A stretch of 64,000 nucleotides of DNA from Silene conica (lineage: Eukaryota > Streptophyta > Magnoliopsida > Caryophyllales > Caryophyllaceae): contig CM055314.2 of assembly GCA_029255685.2 (NCBI GenBank), positions 46,210,772 to 46,274,771 of the forward strand. The letters run 5' to 3'. The position numbers and the translations under genes are program-made. How positions within the stretch are numbered: the first letter of the stretch is position 1; the number at the start of each line of letters is the position of its first letter. Below, piece after piece: positions 35,302 to 48,294 of this stretch. The notes under the pieces were generated by a model. The model had not been told where the DNA came from, did not search any database, and saw only the letters and a program-made list of their open reading frames with translations.

Positions 35302-36250
35302 GAGAGCCTGACCTCAAAATCGCATTTTCCAGTGAACTCAAAACCTCATTAAATCGATACCAAACTTTAAGAATTGCAACATATGAAGTTTACCCAATAT
35401 CACAAATCACCTAATAACACTATCTATCAGCAATTAAACCACAAAACAATCCTCAAACGATTATTACATGTATCCGTCGCAAACATGAAATTTCTGAAAA
35501 TGAATGATTAAGCAAACGAAACATCATCCAAGCATGAATTCATCAAGTAAGAACATTCCTAACATGTTACTAAGTCCATTAATCATCAACCTCAAACAAA
35601 AATCAGAAGCAATAACAAGAACACAACAAAACTTGCTATTTTAACAAAAAGGCTGAGTTTCTCATTATCGTCACCTTAAATGCAATCCCGCTCAAAGCTC
35701 CTCCTCTATGATGAAACTATCCACGTCCGGGTCCTCTAAGCCTTCACCTACATCACGAAAAACGGGTTTTAAGGACTCAAAAACGAATTCTAGGAAAACA
35801 GTCAGATTTTCGAAGTAGAGGAATTGAAAATCGGAAGTGATAGATGGCTTGCAAATTCGACGAGGATTCCGAAAATGTTATTATTACCTTAATTAGGTGA
35901 ACGGATGATGAAGAAATATTGGAAAGAAGATGAAGAAATATGGAGGTTTATGAGAAATGAAGTTTACTGTAATTTTGTTTTTGAGGTTGAAGATGTCGAC
36001 AGACAAGAGGGTTTTAGGGGGTTTTAAATGGTCCTTTCCGTTTAAAAGAAAACGGACTTGGATATCTTGAACGGATTTTAAGATGTGAACTTAAGTTGCC
36101 AAGTTTGTATTCTTCTTAAGGACTTAAGGTTCTTAAGACGGATCTTACTACTTATTAAAATACTTTACGACAAATTATTAAAATATTATTTTATTACTTA
36201 ACATAATTAAAACCCTTAAAATATGTTTTATAAAAATACGGGTTGTTACA

Positions 36251-36268
36251 ATCACCCCAACTTCAAAA
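36251..36268 (-). promoter_or_regulatory. Tekay-A polypurine tract
   Basis: The reverse strand reads TTTTGAAGTTGGGGTGAT directly before the LTR start TGTAACAACC, the expected primer site for plus-strand synthesis. About 50 bases lie between it and the pol stop. Confidence 0.85.
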
Positions 36269-36317
36269 AGTTTCGTCCTCGAAACTCGAACGAAGATAAA
36301 TTCTAACTAATTATACC

Positions 36318-39300
36318 TCAATCGAAAAGAGAAGGATGCGCAGCACGCATCAATGCCTCGGTCTCCCACGTCTGCTCCTCAACATCACCGCAACGCCAAA
36401 GGATCTTCACTAAAGGCACCACCTTGCTCCTAAGCTTCCTATCCTGTCGGTCAAGGATCTTCACGGGACGCTCCTCGAAAGCAAGACTCGGCTCTAATTT
36501 CTCGATCTCTCTAGGCAGAACATGACTCGGATCACTAACATACTTATGGAGCTGAGAAACATGAAAGACACTATGAACCTTGCCCAAACTAGGAGGCAAG
36601 TCCAAACGATAAGCAGCATCACCAATCCTCTTCACGATCTCAAATGGCCCAATATACTTAGCGCTCAATTTGCCCTTAACTCCAAACCTCTTAACGCCCT
36701 TCATCGGTGAAACTCTCAAGAAGACTCTGTCACCCACCTCAAACTCGAGAGGTCTACGGCGAACATCAGCATAGGATTTCTGCCGATCCTGTGCGGCCTT
36801 CATCCTACCCCTGATAAGCTAAACCTGATCAATCGTAACAGCTAACTGGTCCGGTCCTAGGTCGTGCACGTCACTCGCCTGATCCCAACAGATCGGACTA
36901 CGGCACTTCCTACCATAGAGCGCCTCATACGGAGCCATACCAATAGATGAATGGTAACTGTTGTTGTAGGAAAACTCAACTAACGGTAGAAACTGCTCCC
37001 AAGAACTCTGGAAATCAAGTGCACAAGCACGGAGCAAGTCCTCTAATGTCTGAATAGTCCTCTCGGACTGACCATCAATCGCGGCATGAAAAGCGGTACT
37101 CATCAGCAAACGGCTACCCATAGCCTCCTGTAAAGCCTTCCAAAATCTGGAATAGAAACGAGGATCACGATTAGAAACGATCTCTCTCGGGACACCATGG
37201 TAACGGACTATCTCTGCAATATAAGCCCTTGCTAAACGGTCCATATCCCATGCCTCTCTAATAGGCACAAATCTGGCACACTTAGTTAGCCTATCAACCA
37301 CAACCCAAATCGCATCCTTGCCTCCCACTGTCTTAGGCAATGCCGTCACAAAGTCCATCGAAATGCACTCCCTTTTCCACTGAGGAACGGGGAGCGGCTG
37401 TAACAAACCACCTAGCCTCCTATGCTCTATCTTGACTTGTTGACAAGTCAAGCACCTACTCACGTAATCCAAAATGTCTTTCTTCATCCCGGGCCACCAA
37501 AATATAAGTCTCAAATCCTTGTGAATCTTCTCTCCGCCCGGATGAACTGAATACGGTGTCAAGTGAGCCTCATCAAAAACCCTCTTCCTCAAATCTGGCA
37601 CATCTGGAACATACATCTTACCACGGAATCTAAGGAAACCATCATCATCAATCACTAAGTCTGGTGAAACTCCACTCGAAATCTTAGCCTCGAACTTCCG
37701 GAAATCAGTATCTGTAGGTAAACTCCGGCGAATCTCCCAATATAAGGACGGCTCGGCAGTCATAGCAGATAACCAATCAAAACCGCTACCAACCATCTCT
37801 AATCTCAACTTCCGAAACTCGGAACACAACTCATCGGGCAACACACGCAGAGCACTCATCGAATGAGAAGTCTTGCGCCTAAGTGCATCTGCAACCACAT
37901 TGGCCTTTCCCTCATGATACAATAACTCAATGTCGTAATCCTTCACCAACTCTAGCCAACGACGCTGTCGCATATTGAGGTCTTTCTGTGTGAAAATGTA
38001 CTTAAGACTCTTATGATCCGTGAAAATGCGACAATGAGATCCCATCAAGTAATGACGCCACATCTTCAAGGCATGAACAACAACAGCTAACTCAAGATCA
38101 TGTGTCGGATAGTTCACCTCGTGAACTCGCAACTGTCTAGATGAGTAAGCTATCACTTTACCACTCTGCATCAACACACATCCAAGCCCTAACATCGAAG
38201 CATCGCAGTAAACATCAAAGTCAACTCCAATCTCTAGCAAAGCAAGTACGGGAGCGGAAGTCAACCTAGTCTTCAATTCCTGGAAAGAACTCTCACACTT
38301 GTCGGTCCAAACAAACTTAGCTTCCTTCTTCAGTAACTGGGTCGTCGGACGAGCTAATCTAGAGAAATCCTCACCAAATCGACGGTAGTAACCCGCTAAA
38401 CCAAGGAAACTACGGATCTCTCCCGCATCTTTGGGACTCTCCCAATCAACAACAGCCTCAATTTTCGCGGGATCAACCATAACTCCCTCACTAAATATCA
38501 CATGTCCAAGAAATGCAACCTTAGAAAGCCAAAACTCACACTTAGAGAACTTCGCGAACCACTTCTGTCGACGTAAAATCCCAAGTATCAATCGGACATG
38601 CTCGGCATGCTCCTCATCGGTCTTCGAGTAAATGAGAATGTCATCAATAAACACCACAACACAAGTGTCAAGAAACTCACTAAAGGTGCGGTTCATCTGA
38701 TCCATGAAAATAGCAGGTGCATTAGGCAACCCAAAAGGCATAACCACGAACTCAAAATGCCCAACTCTGGTACGAAAAGCAGTCTTCGCAATATCAGCCT
38801 CTCTCACTGGAATCTGATGATAACCCGATCGAAGATCAATCTTAGAAAACCTAGAAGCACCTCTCAGCTGATCAAATAAATCATTTATCCTAGGCAAAGG
38901 ATATCTGTTCTTCACAGTCACTCTGTTCAGCTCTCTATAATCAATGCAAAGTCTCATGGAACCATCTTTCTTCTTAACAAATAAAACTGGAGCACCCCAC
39001 GGAGAAGCACTCGGTCTAATGAATCCTTTCTCGATCATCTCTTCCAACTGTTGCTTCAATTCCTTCAACTCTGGTGGAGCCATACGGTAAGGAGCTTTGG
39101 ATATCGGTCCGGTTCCTGCAACAAGCTCAATAGTAAACTCCACATCTCTCTCTGGCGGTATCCCTGGCAAGGCATCTGGGAAAACATTCGGAAACTCACG
39201 AACAATGGCTACATCCTCAAGCTTCGGTAGTGATGGCTTTGCAGCTGAAACAACACACAGGAAGGCTTGGCAACCCTTCCTAAGAAGATGATATGCTTTC

Positions 39301-40754
39301 ATCGAAGAAATAACACGGACACCCTTTTTAGGGCGAGTTCCCCTATAGGAAACACGAACTCCTGAAGAACTCCTCAAGCAGATTTTTTGGTCGCGACACT
39401 CGAAGCGAGCATGGTATCGCGATAACCAATCCATACCGAGGATAATGTCAAATTCCTCGAGAGGAAATCTCAGTAAGTCCGCTGGAAATGTGGCTTGACC
39501 AATAATAATCGGAACATCCCTATGGGACGAAGAGCAGGAAAACACGTCTCCAGAAGGTAAGGAAATGGAAGTCTCCTCAACCAATGAAGACTCAAGAGCT
39601 AAACGGTCTGCGAACTGAGTCGATATGAATGATAAAGAAGCTCCAGTGTCAAACAAAATAAGACACTCAGCACCAAGTACAGAAAAGATACCAGCCACAA
39701 TATCTGGGTGAGCCTCAGCCTCAGCCCTAGTCATCACGAAGATCTTCCTCTTCGGCTTTCCTCCTCTGGTCACTGCAGCAGCTGTGGCAGCCTTGCCAAG
39801 TGCGGTGTTCCTCTCAGGACACTCATAAGATCGATGCCCAAATCCATTACAGGTGAAACACTTATAGGCATTCTTGAAACAGTCAAAACCCGGATGAGAT
39901 GGTTTACCACAACGGTGGCAAACACTAGAAGCTGTGTCGGTGTGAACAATGGTCTTAGCAACCGGAGCAGAGAACCTCTCAAACCGCTTCTTCTTAGAAG
40001 AAGGCGAAGAAGTAGAAGGAACAAACAGTCTCTTCCCCTGGTAAACTGATCTCTGGTGAGAAGTCACACTGGAAGTAGCAGCTCAGGTCTCATAATATAT
40101 GGCACGAATGGAACTCTCGGCCCAAATAGCATCATCGTATACCTCCACAAAAGAAGTCGAGTCACGGCGAACCACGCTCTCGATGCGTGGTCCTAACTTC
40201 CCACGGTAGAATTAGACTCTCTCAGCCTCATCTCTGACAAACTTCGAAGCAAAATGTGCAAGCTGGTTAAATTTGTCGGTGTACTCCTGAACGGACATCT
40301 TACCCTGCTTCAAATCCATGAACTCCTTAAGTCTCTGTGATCTAAGCTCCTTAAGATAAAATCTCGTCTCGAGCTTGTCCTTAAAAGCCTCCCAATCGAA
40401 CAAAGGATCAAGAATGAAAGTCGGTCCGGACAATGCCCACCATCTATCGGCCTCTAGGGTCAAAAAGTGAGTGGCTAGCCGCAATCTATCCTCTCTGCCA
40501 ACCGAATACATGGTAAAGCTCTTTTCCATCTCACGGAACCACTCAGTAAGAGCTACCGGATAAACCTCGCCTCCATAGGTCTTCAAGTGGCTCCTGGACA
40601 TCTGGGATGCTATCCAAGAGAAGCTACCGGGACGATTAGCCTCATTGCCTTGCGGTGGAGGAGGTGGAACAGTCTATGCTTGCTGTCTCTGGTTCTCAAG
40701 CAACTGATGAAGTGCTTGCATTATAGTGTTCTCAACAGCCGTGGTTCTCACCAT
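36318..40754 (-). pseudogene. gag-pol: Tekay-A gag-pol polyprotein with four in-frame stops
   Basis: One continuous frame of 1479 codons from ATG at 40754, broken by stops near 40674, at 40212-40214, 40083-40085 and 36819-36821, but with no frameshift. In order: Gag capsid (WFREMEKSF, EADRWWAL), zinc knuckles ([14 protein letters not shown] and [14 protein letters not shown]), protease ([14 protein letters not shown]), RT ([19 protein letters not shown]), RNase H ([16 protein letters not shown]), integrase HHCC finger ([19 protein letters not shown]) and core, then a chromodomain-like tail (VKILWRCGDVEEQTWE). In the integrase core the motif usually read SDRD is SNRD, so a catalytic Asp appears to be Asn. 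The 36819 stop replaces Gln. It is inactive by sequence; its relatives could mobilise Tekay-NA. Confidence 0.95.
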
Positions 40755-40906
40755 CCTTAAAAAGAGAAAACAAGTGTTAACTTAGCAATTAGCATTCACA
40801 AATAGACTACAATATAAATCCTTAGATCTACCCATCTCTCATTCATTATTTGTTTATTTGGTCAAGTTAAGGTTGGGGTCACATGAGTGCGTCGGGAGCA
40901 ATAATT
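40755..40906 (-). other. Tekay-A short leader
   Basis: About 150 bp between PBS and the gag ATG, much shorter than the Copia leaders; no feature recognised. Confidence 0.7.
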
Positions 40907-40919
40907 CTCTGATACCAAC
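40907..40919 (-). promoter_or_regulatory. Tekay-A primer-binding site
   Basis: Reverse strand GTTGGTATCAGAG adjacent to the LTR; initiator tRNA-Met type. Tekay-NA has a mutated version at 8443. Confidence 0.9.
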
Positions 40920-43900
40920 TGTAAAACCCCTCGCGAAAGCGGAAATATAAAACACACAAAGTACTAAAAATACAGCGGAATTAATACTTTTTAAACATTA
41001 ACATCATGCGAGGTGAACTAAAACTGAAACTGTAAACTGAAACTGATATAAACAAAATAGATAAGTATAATAGTTCTAAGTACGGAAACCAAAATATATA
41101 CAAAGCCTGGGATGGAACATCCCTACAGGCACCAAAACATGAACTGTATCAAAAACTAAGAGTCATGCTAATCGATGAAGTATAAGTCAAAAGATGATAA
41201 GGATCATCACTCGCTAGCTCTCAAGTGAACCCCGTCCAATCCTGCATGTACCTACATACATGAAAACATGTACGCCACAATCAGTGGGGAGTTACTAGAG
41301 TTCTCCTAGCCACCTTTTGTAACGACACGTAACAAGTAAAACAAACAGAATACTCCAACATATATGAACATGTGAAGTATAACAATATCTCAATAACTGA
41401 TCATCAACTATCATGCAATCACTAATGCACGGCTCTTAACCAACTTCATAAACCGTTTGGAAGGAGAGCCGGTTTCCCTACTAGTTACCCAGTCGGGGGG
41501 TCTTTCAGTCCAACTATTTATGAAACCGATCAAAGAGTCATCCAATGCCTTGGATGAATAAACTATAACTCAAGTAAAACAATCATTAACTTCATCATGC
41601 ATATCTGACACTGTACCAATCTCAAGGCAAGCAGATATAAACATCAATCAACACTAGCAATGGGTCCAGAGGTAAACTTAACACATATCCCACTACCAAA
41701 CAATGTCGGGTCCAGAGGTGAACGTAACACATATACCAACATGCAATTCAAGTAAAGGGTCCAGAGGTGAACTTAACAAATATACCTATACATACAATTC
41801 AAGAGAAGGGTCCAGAGGTGAACTTAACACATATCCCTAATCATCCATATGTTAGGTTTAACTAGTTGCTCATAAACTAATTTTAGTCATACTAACATAA
41901 ACCTTTAATTAACTTTTAATTATCATATTAATAAACTCGTTTATAAGATCTTATGCATGCTACTATATGCGGAAATAAGGAGAAAACCGTGTTCTTACAC
42001 TCGGTCCTAGCTTAGCAAGGATGATCCTCCAAGTACCCAAGATAGAATACCTCCTTTGGATGCACCAAGACAACCCCTTAATAAACCGAATCTTTGTAGA
42101 TGCTAGACTAGAATCGGTTCCTTCCTTAAAGTAATTCTAATCACTCTTATTAGAATGTAATTTTTAATACTACAAATAGTATAAGTTATTATCTTATAAT
42201 AAGTATTTTAGAGGTAGAAAAAACTCTTCTTACTTGGTGATTTTTCGGCTAGGCAAGAAGAAGAATAGAATGAATATGATGTATCATATTTATACATCTA
42301 CCCTAAGCATGCTTATTTGAATTAAGACCATTTAATTAGCTTAAGCATGCAACATAGGGTGAAGGGGAGCCGGCCATAGGGAGTGTCAAAGAGGGAACAA
42401 GTTGCATTCTCAAGACACTAGGGTGGTTACTAGGTTAGTGTTCTCAAGGTACATGTCTAACATATGATTATAGTGTATTTAACACACTAATCACCCATGC
42501 CATCATCTCCTCTTAACCGTCCCATTTAGTCCATAATATGGACTTCATTTTACAATTTGTCAAATGTACAATTTGTATAAAGTGTGACATCTTATATGTC
42601 ATTAAGATATAAAATACTTTAGTACATTTAAAACATATAAATATTTATCCTATAAACATTATACATAATTAAATAAATCATATTTATTCAATTAATAAGT
42701 AATTCGAAATTACTAATGTAAAATGATCATTTATCGTCAATACGATTTACAACTTTTGTATCAATTTCAACCCAATTCATTCTAATAACGATATAATAAA
42801 ATATCGTTTAATGTTTAACAATTGACACGTTTCAATTTTAAACATAAATCTTACATTAAGATTTAACCTCTAATTTCTCGATACATGAGTTTAAGGAATA
42901 TGATCAAATCGTATCAATATACATTTGATCACTTTATCAATTAAGGGAATTGTCCTAAAGGTGTGACCTAAAGGGATCAACTGACCATCACCGTCATACG
43001 ACAGTAATGTCAAACTCTAGCTAGCCAATCATTACCGATTAATGTTGGTCAGTTGACTAATAATTCGTATCATCCCTTGCGCATTCTCGTTATGAGATTT
43101 AATTACGTGATCGCACTATTGTTGAGGACACATTTCCCAACACCATAAGCAAAGGGTCCAGAGGTGAACTTAACACATATCCCAATGCTACAAACAAGTA
43201 TTGGGTCCAGAGGTGAACTTAACACATATCCCAATACACAGTTATCGCACACCGGGTCCAGAGGTGAACTTAACACATATCCCGTGTACGACAACCGATC
43301 ACGTGTCAGGTCCAGAGGTGAGCTTAACACATATCCTGACACGGCCCAAGCAAAACACGTAATGGGTCCAGAGGTGAACTTAACACATATCCCATAACGC
43401 GACATACAGAACACGTAATGGGTACAGAGGTGAACTTAACACATATCCCATCACGCGACATACAACTCCATCATTAGCATCCAAAGATAGAAACTAACCT
43501 ATAGCTCTAACTTCTTAAACCTCTAAACAACACTTAATTTATCCCGGGACCTAAGACGAGGGAGAGCCGGTTTCCCTTTCGGTTACCCGACCGGGGGGTC
43601 TCTATCTTCACTCCATTCCGGAACCCAATATAGTGTCGCCCATCCTCCGGGGACCTCAAACACATATAAAAGATACAAGGAACGAGTTTCAATCAAAACC
43701 GATCAACCGTTTAAAAGTTACAAACGAATTACGAATTAAAAACATGCAACAGGGTTCCCCAGCCGGTCGGCAGGCAGCCGACCCACCGGTTGGACACCCA
43801 TCTCAGCCTTCTTCTTTTTTTAAAACGCAAGAACCCAAAAAGGGCTCCTAGCCGGTCGGCAGGCAGCCGGCCTACCGGCTGGGGAACCTAACCCCACAAC

Positions 43901-45064
43901 TTACGCAAATTCTTAAAAGAGGCTACTAGCCGGTTGGCAGGCAGCCGGCCTACCGGCTGGCATCCCAAGCCTATATTCTCAAATTTCGCAAAACACCTAC
44001 AATGCACTCCCAGCCGGCTGGCAGGGGGCCGGTCTACCGGCTGGGCATCCTAATCCTACGTATCTCAGAATTTTGCAAAAACACTAAAAGCACCCCCAGC
44101 CGGTCGACCGGCTCAGAGAGCCTGATCGTAAAAATCGCATTTTCCAGTGAACTCAAAACCTCATTAAACGATACCAAACTTTAATAATTGCAACATATGA
44201 AGTTTACCCAATATCACAATTCACCCAATAACACTATCTATCAGCAATTAAACCACAAAACAATCTTCAAACGATTATTACATGTATCCGTCGCAAACAT
44301 GAAATTTCTGAAAATGAATGATTAAGCAAATGAAACATCATCCAAGCATAAATTAATCAAGTAAGAACATTCCTAACATGTTACTAAGTCCATTAATCAT
44401 CAACCTCAAACAAAAATCAGAAGTAATAACAAGAACACAACAAAACTTGCTATTTTAACAAAAAGGCCAAGTTTCTCATTATCGTCACCTTAAATGCAAT
44501 CCCGCTCAAAGCTCCTCCTCTATGATGAAACTATCCACGTCCGGGTCCTCTAAGCCTTCACCTACATCACGAAAAACGGGTTATAAGGACTCAAAAACGA
44601 ATTCTAGGAAAACAGTCAGATTTTCGAAGTAGAGGAATTGAAAATCGGAAGTGATAGATGGCTTGCAAATTCGACGAGGATTCCGAAAATGTTATTATTA
44701 CCTTAATTCGGTGAACGGATGATGAAGAAATATGGGAAAGAAGACGAAGAAATATCGAGGTTTATGAGAAATGAAGTTTACTGAAATTTTGTTTTTGAGG
44801 TCGATAATGTCGACAAACAAGAGGGTTTTAGGGGGTTTTAAATGGTCCTTTCCGTTTAAAATAAAACGGACTTGGATATCTTGAACGGGTTTTAAGATGG
44901 GAACTTAAGTTGCCAAGTTTGTATTCGTCTTAAGGACTTAAGGTTCTTAAGACGGATCTTACTACTTATTAAAATACTTTACGATAAATTATTAAAATAT
45001 TATTTTATTACTTAAAATAATTAAAACCCTTAAAATATGTTTTATAAAAATATGGGCTGTTACA
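40920..45064 (-). repeat. Tekay-A 5' LTR, split by a Copia-A solo LTR
   Basis: Pieces 40920-41849 and 43148-45064. It carries the minisatellite (41658-41849 and 43148-43463), GC palindromes (43759-44116) and GNRA motifs (41463-41503, 43561-43600). It ends in the CGAAT duplication. Confidence 0.9.
41850..43142 (-). mobile_element. Copia-A solo LTR
   Basis: 1293 bp, TG...CA, with target duplication CCATA at 41845-41849 and 43143-43147. Removing it restores TCATCCATAAGCAAAGG, which is present uninterrupted at 34308. It is the remnant of LTR-LTR recombination that deleted the internal part. Stem-loop at 42977-43056. Confidence 0.95.
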
Positions 45065-45069
45065 CGAAT

Positions 45070-45260
45070 AAAGGACAAGTTGGGGACCGTTTCCTTCCAT
45101 AACTCGTATGGAGTCTTGTCAACAGCTTTAGACGGACTTCGGTTAAGTATTAGAGCGGCCGACAAAAGAGCATAGCCCCACAATGAATCAGGCACAACGG
45201 TGTGACTCATCATGGATCGAACCATATCAAGTAGAGTTCGATTTCTCCGTTCGGACACAC
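45070..45260 (-). pseudogene. pol: Copia-C integrase fragment
   Basis: Reads SERRNRTLLDMVRSMM...KTPYELWKETVPNLSFIRV. This is the end of the integrase core and directly precedes the WGCEAYVK segment at 25100. It is cut at 45260 by the LTR starting TGTAACACCCCC, where the sister protein continues with NGV. The 88-codon frame that continues to 44992 only adds Tekay LTR codons. Confidence 0.9.
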
Positions 45261-45459
45261 TGTAACACCCCCATTTATTTAAAGGCCTGTACTAGGACTC
45301 CTTAGATAATAAGGGTGTCACCATCTCGATTTCCCGAGGTAGTAGATACAAAGGAAAGATAACAGTACTTTAATTAAAATTAAACTCCATAACATGTTCT
45401 TAACAACTGAATCCAAACTGTCTTACAAAATGAAAAGACTCTAGCACTACAACAAAAAG

Positions 45460-45660
45460 AGACCTAATGCAACATTTCGTGTGCAACACTTACGCGTTGT
45501 GTTGCAATTTTTACTTAATTATGCAACACTTTATTAAAAATGTTGCTTATTATCTACATAATGCATCACTTTAAGGTAAGTGTTGCAATATATTACTTTA
45601 ATTGCAACATTCTTATACAATTGTTGCATTTTCTAGCAACACTTGTGCAACACTTTCGTC
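45460..45660. repeat. CACTA-1 left subterminal repeats
   Basis: About ten copies of TGCAACACTT or its reverse complement AAGTGTTGCA and near variants within 200 bp. In En/Spm such motifs are bound by the TNPA protein to bring the ends together. Confidence 0.85.
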
Positions 45661-48294
45661 ACATACATATTTGTCCTAATTAATCAATTTCAAACCTAAT
45701 ATATATATGTATCTCTAAAATTTTCCAATTAATTTCGTTTAAGCGCTTAAACTTTTCAATTAAAATAAAAACACAAATTGAAATTTGGGTAAAACAATTT
45801 AACATTTTCGTTTAAGCGCAATAATGAAATTTGGTAAAAAAAATTAAGCGCCTAAGGTAATTAAACACCCTAAGCTGCTAATTAAACCCTATAGCTAATA
45901 ATCCTACTAATTATACACGCGCGTCTTCGTTCTTCATCGTACATCCCAGAAATCTACAGTGTACATCTTCATCCCGCGCGTCTTCGTTCTTCATCGTCGT
46001 TCCCAGAAAAAAAACCCAAAAAAAACTCCAACAGCGGACGCGATATTCATCTTATTTCAACATTGATTCTTACTCAGCCGGCGAAATTCATATTCAGTAT
46101 AATTGATTGGGATTTATGATAGGTATGATACTTCAATTTCAATTATTGTTATCACTTTGTTATTATCTCAATTCAATTGTTGTTTATCTATTTGTCCCTG
46201 CATATAATCATATTCGTATTGTGAAAATGCTATTATTTCAATTCAATTGTTGTATTTTTTCATCTATTCGTATTGTTGTTTCATCTATGAGTATGAAGCT
46301 TTGTGGTTGATTAATGCCTGTTATAATTTGTATTGTTGTTTAATCTATTCGTATTGTTGTTTAATCTATTCGTATTGATTAATGCCTGTTATTCGTTCAT
46401 CATCGTTCCCGGAATGCTTCAGTTTGCTTTTGTGTAAGGCTATTTAGTCTGGTTTTGTCAAATGCTATTCAGTCTGCTTTTGTGTATGCTATTCAGTCAT
46501 ATTCGTTCATCATCGTTCCCGGAATGCTTCAGTTTGCTTTTCATATTTTTGTTGTTTTTTTCATAAAGTTTAGATCTTTTTGTGTTTTTTTTGATGAATT
46601 CTATTGTCATTTTGGTTATTTCATTGTGTTACTGTTATAAAGTGATCTTTTATGGGTTTAGGGTATCTGGTTGATCGATTGTTTTCATATTATCGATTGT
46701 AGATTTGCAGACTGTAATTGTTCATAGGTTCTATGTGATTTTTGGTTACTTGTTGAAATTTCATGGTGTGGAACTACTTCCTTCGTTCTGATTGTTTGTT
46801 TTCCTCTGGTTGTAGTACCCTCATGGCAAATAAGTCTAACCCCAACTTCAAAACTTAATACGGTGTTGTATTGTATGATATCGTAATACAAGGAAAACTG
46901 CAGGGTCATGTTAGTTGCATAATCATTGATTCTGTTTTCTGTTTTTGCTTTACGTTTCTCTTAGAATGTAGCATGAAGTGAATGAATGATGTACACAAAT
47001 TGTAATTTACTACTGACTTTGGCTTAAATTGTGGCAAGTTGGTTGTTGTATTGATTTGACATACGAGGTTGTCCGGATTTACCATGGTAAACGTTCACTT
47101 GTGGTTGTTTGAGGTTGTGAGTTTATTCGCTGTATACTCTGTTTTAATTACTTGTGCTATTCATGTCACTACAGAATTAGCTTAATACAATAGAACAGTC
47201 AAATGTTAGATTGAAGAGGTGTTGTCCTGAACGAGAAAAGAAGTTAATAGCCTTTACTTTACCCTAAAACACGGAACCTGCCCACTTTAATAGATTCTAA
47301 TTCTACAAACCATAAACAGACTTTTCTTATCCTTTCATCGGAAAGCTGGGGAGTTTTCTCATCAATATGTAAGGCCTTTCTTCTTTACTGACTTCCTTTG
47401 CTTAAGTCTCACTTGGATCATAGGCCCGGCGGCTTCTTCCTTTCCTTATCTTATAGTTTCCCCTGCTTTTCCTCTATAAATATCATAGGAGAAGAAAGCC
47501 ACAGCATGGTGCTTTTACCTGAAAGAACTCACCCCTTCTTACCTCTACGCTTCTTAGCAGTAGGGCACTTTAAAATTAAATTGTAAGTGACAAAGTGGAA
47601 AAGCCCTCAAGTGGGAAGAACTCGTTTCCAAGACAATACAATTAGAGGATCGATCCGGTTTCAAAGATAGAGTTGAGACGTGTACTAAGAGGATAAAACA
47701 GAAGAATTACTAGCTTCTCTTTCTCTTTTTAACTCGTATAAGCGCTGTTTAACGGGAGCGGTGGTATAGGAAAGAAAAGGGAAGGGATTCTCTCTATCGA
47801 TGTGCAAATAGCTCACACGCAGCAACCCCCCATCTTTTGAACGGCGGCTGACTGACGACTATTAAAAACTAGGTTTCAAGGAGCGCCTGTGTGTATAAGA
47901 CCGAGGCTCTCCTAGATGAATTAGAAAGTTTTATAATAATATAGACTTTTTTTTAAAGACTTTAGTTAGTGCCCTCTTCTATCTATAGTCTATGTCTTGA
48001 GTTTGGTATACTATGATCTGCATGCGTATTGGTTTGATGAAAGTGGTATACTATGATCTGCATGTCTTGAGTTTGGTATACTAGGACGGGATTAGAGGTC
48101 CTTCTCGACTTCCGAACATATAAAAAAAGGCTGGCTAAGTTGTCTTAAATAAGCTGCTTTCTCCTTTCTTAAAAACTCTATAAGATCATACCTTTGCACC
48201 AGTACATCATTACTACTTAGTATAAGAACATAACATATAACATGACATGCTTAAGTATATATTAACTTGTGCTTTTTAATCCAGAATTCAGAGG
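45661..48294 (+). other. CACTA-1 promoter/leader region with large intron-like stretch
   Basis: No protein gene. A GC-richer leader (45915-46118) contains a direct repeat of CGCGCGTCTTCGTTCTTCATC and ends at a GT donor (GATAG/GTATGATAC). An acceptor TCCAG at 48280-48284 precedes the transposase ATG, so most of this is probably a 5' UTR intron. Inside are a local duplication (TTCGTTCATCATCGTTCCCG at 46391 and 46503) and a stretch at about 47220-48230 whose composition resembles plant mitochondrial intergenic DNA. Confidence 0.55.

Larger units (their letters stand above)
25115..36250 (-). repeat. Tekay-A 3' LTR, split by Copia-A
   Basis: LTR pieces 25115-25876 and 34148-36250 (34143-34147 is the second copy of the CTTAA duplication). 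Element-direction start is TGTAACAACCCG at 36250. The reverse strand carries the same ordered set as Tekay-NA: GC palindromes (34930-35301), GNRA motif (34732-34771), hairpin minisatellite (25855-25876 plus 34148-34632), and the second GNRA motif (25658-25698). Confidence 0.9.
25115..45064 (-). mobile_element. Tekay-A: full-length Ty3/gypsy chromovirus-like element with nested Copia-A copies
   Basis: Nearly 20 kb including inserts, about 10.4 kb without them. LTRs are 25115-36250 (3', holding Copia-A copy 2) and 40920-45064 (5', holding a solo LTR). Subtracting inserts and one target duplication each leaves about 2865 and 2847 bp. TG...CA ends and target duplication CGAAT at 25110-25114 and 45065-45069 are present. 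gag-pol is present, with a degenerate chromodomain at the integrase end, which points to the Tekay/Del group. Confidence 0.95.
5171..45260 (-). mobile_element. Copia-C, old element split by three insertions
   Basis: Pieces in plus order: 3' LTR (about 5171-5579 plus 13526-14125), 3' untranslated region (14126-14988), RNase H and RT (14989-16072), RT and integrase (24233-25114), integrase (45070-45260). Each junction is bridged by a clean 5-bp target duplication: GTTCG 5575/13521, GGTCG 16068/24228, CGAAT 25110/45065. Protein sequence resumes across every gap at the expected residue. The 5' half is cut off at 45261 by a further insertion and is not seen. Confidence 0.85.
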
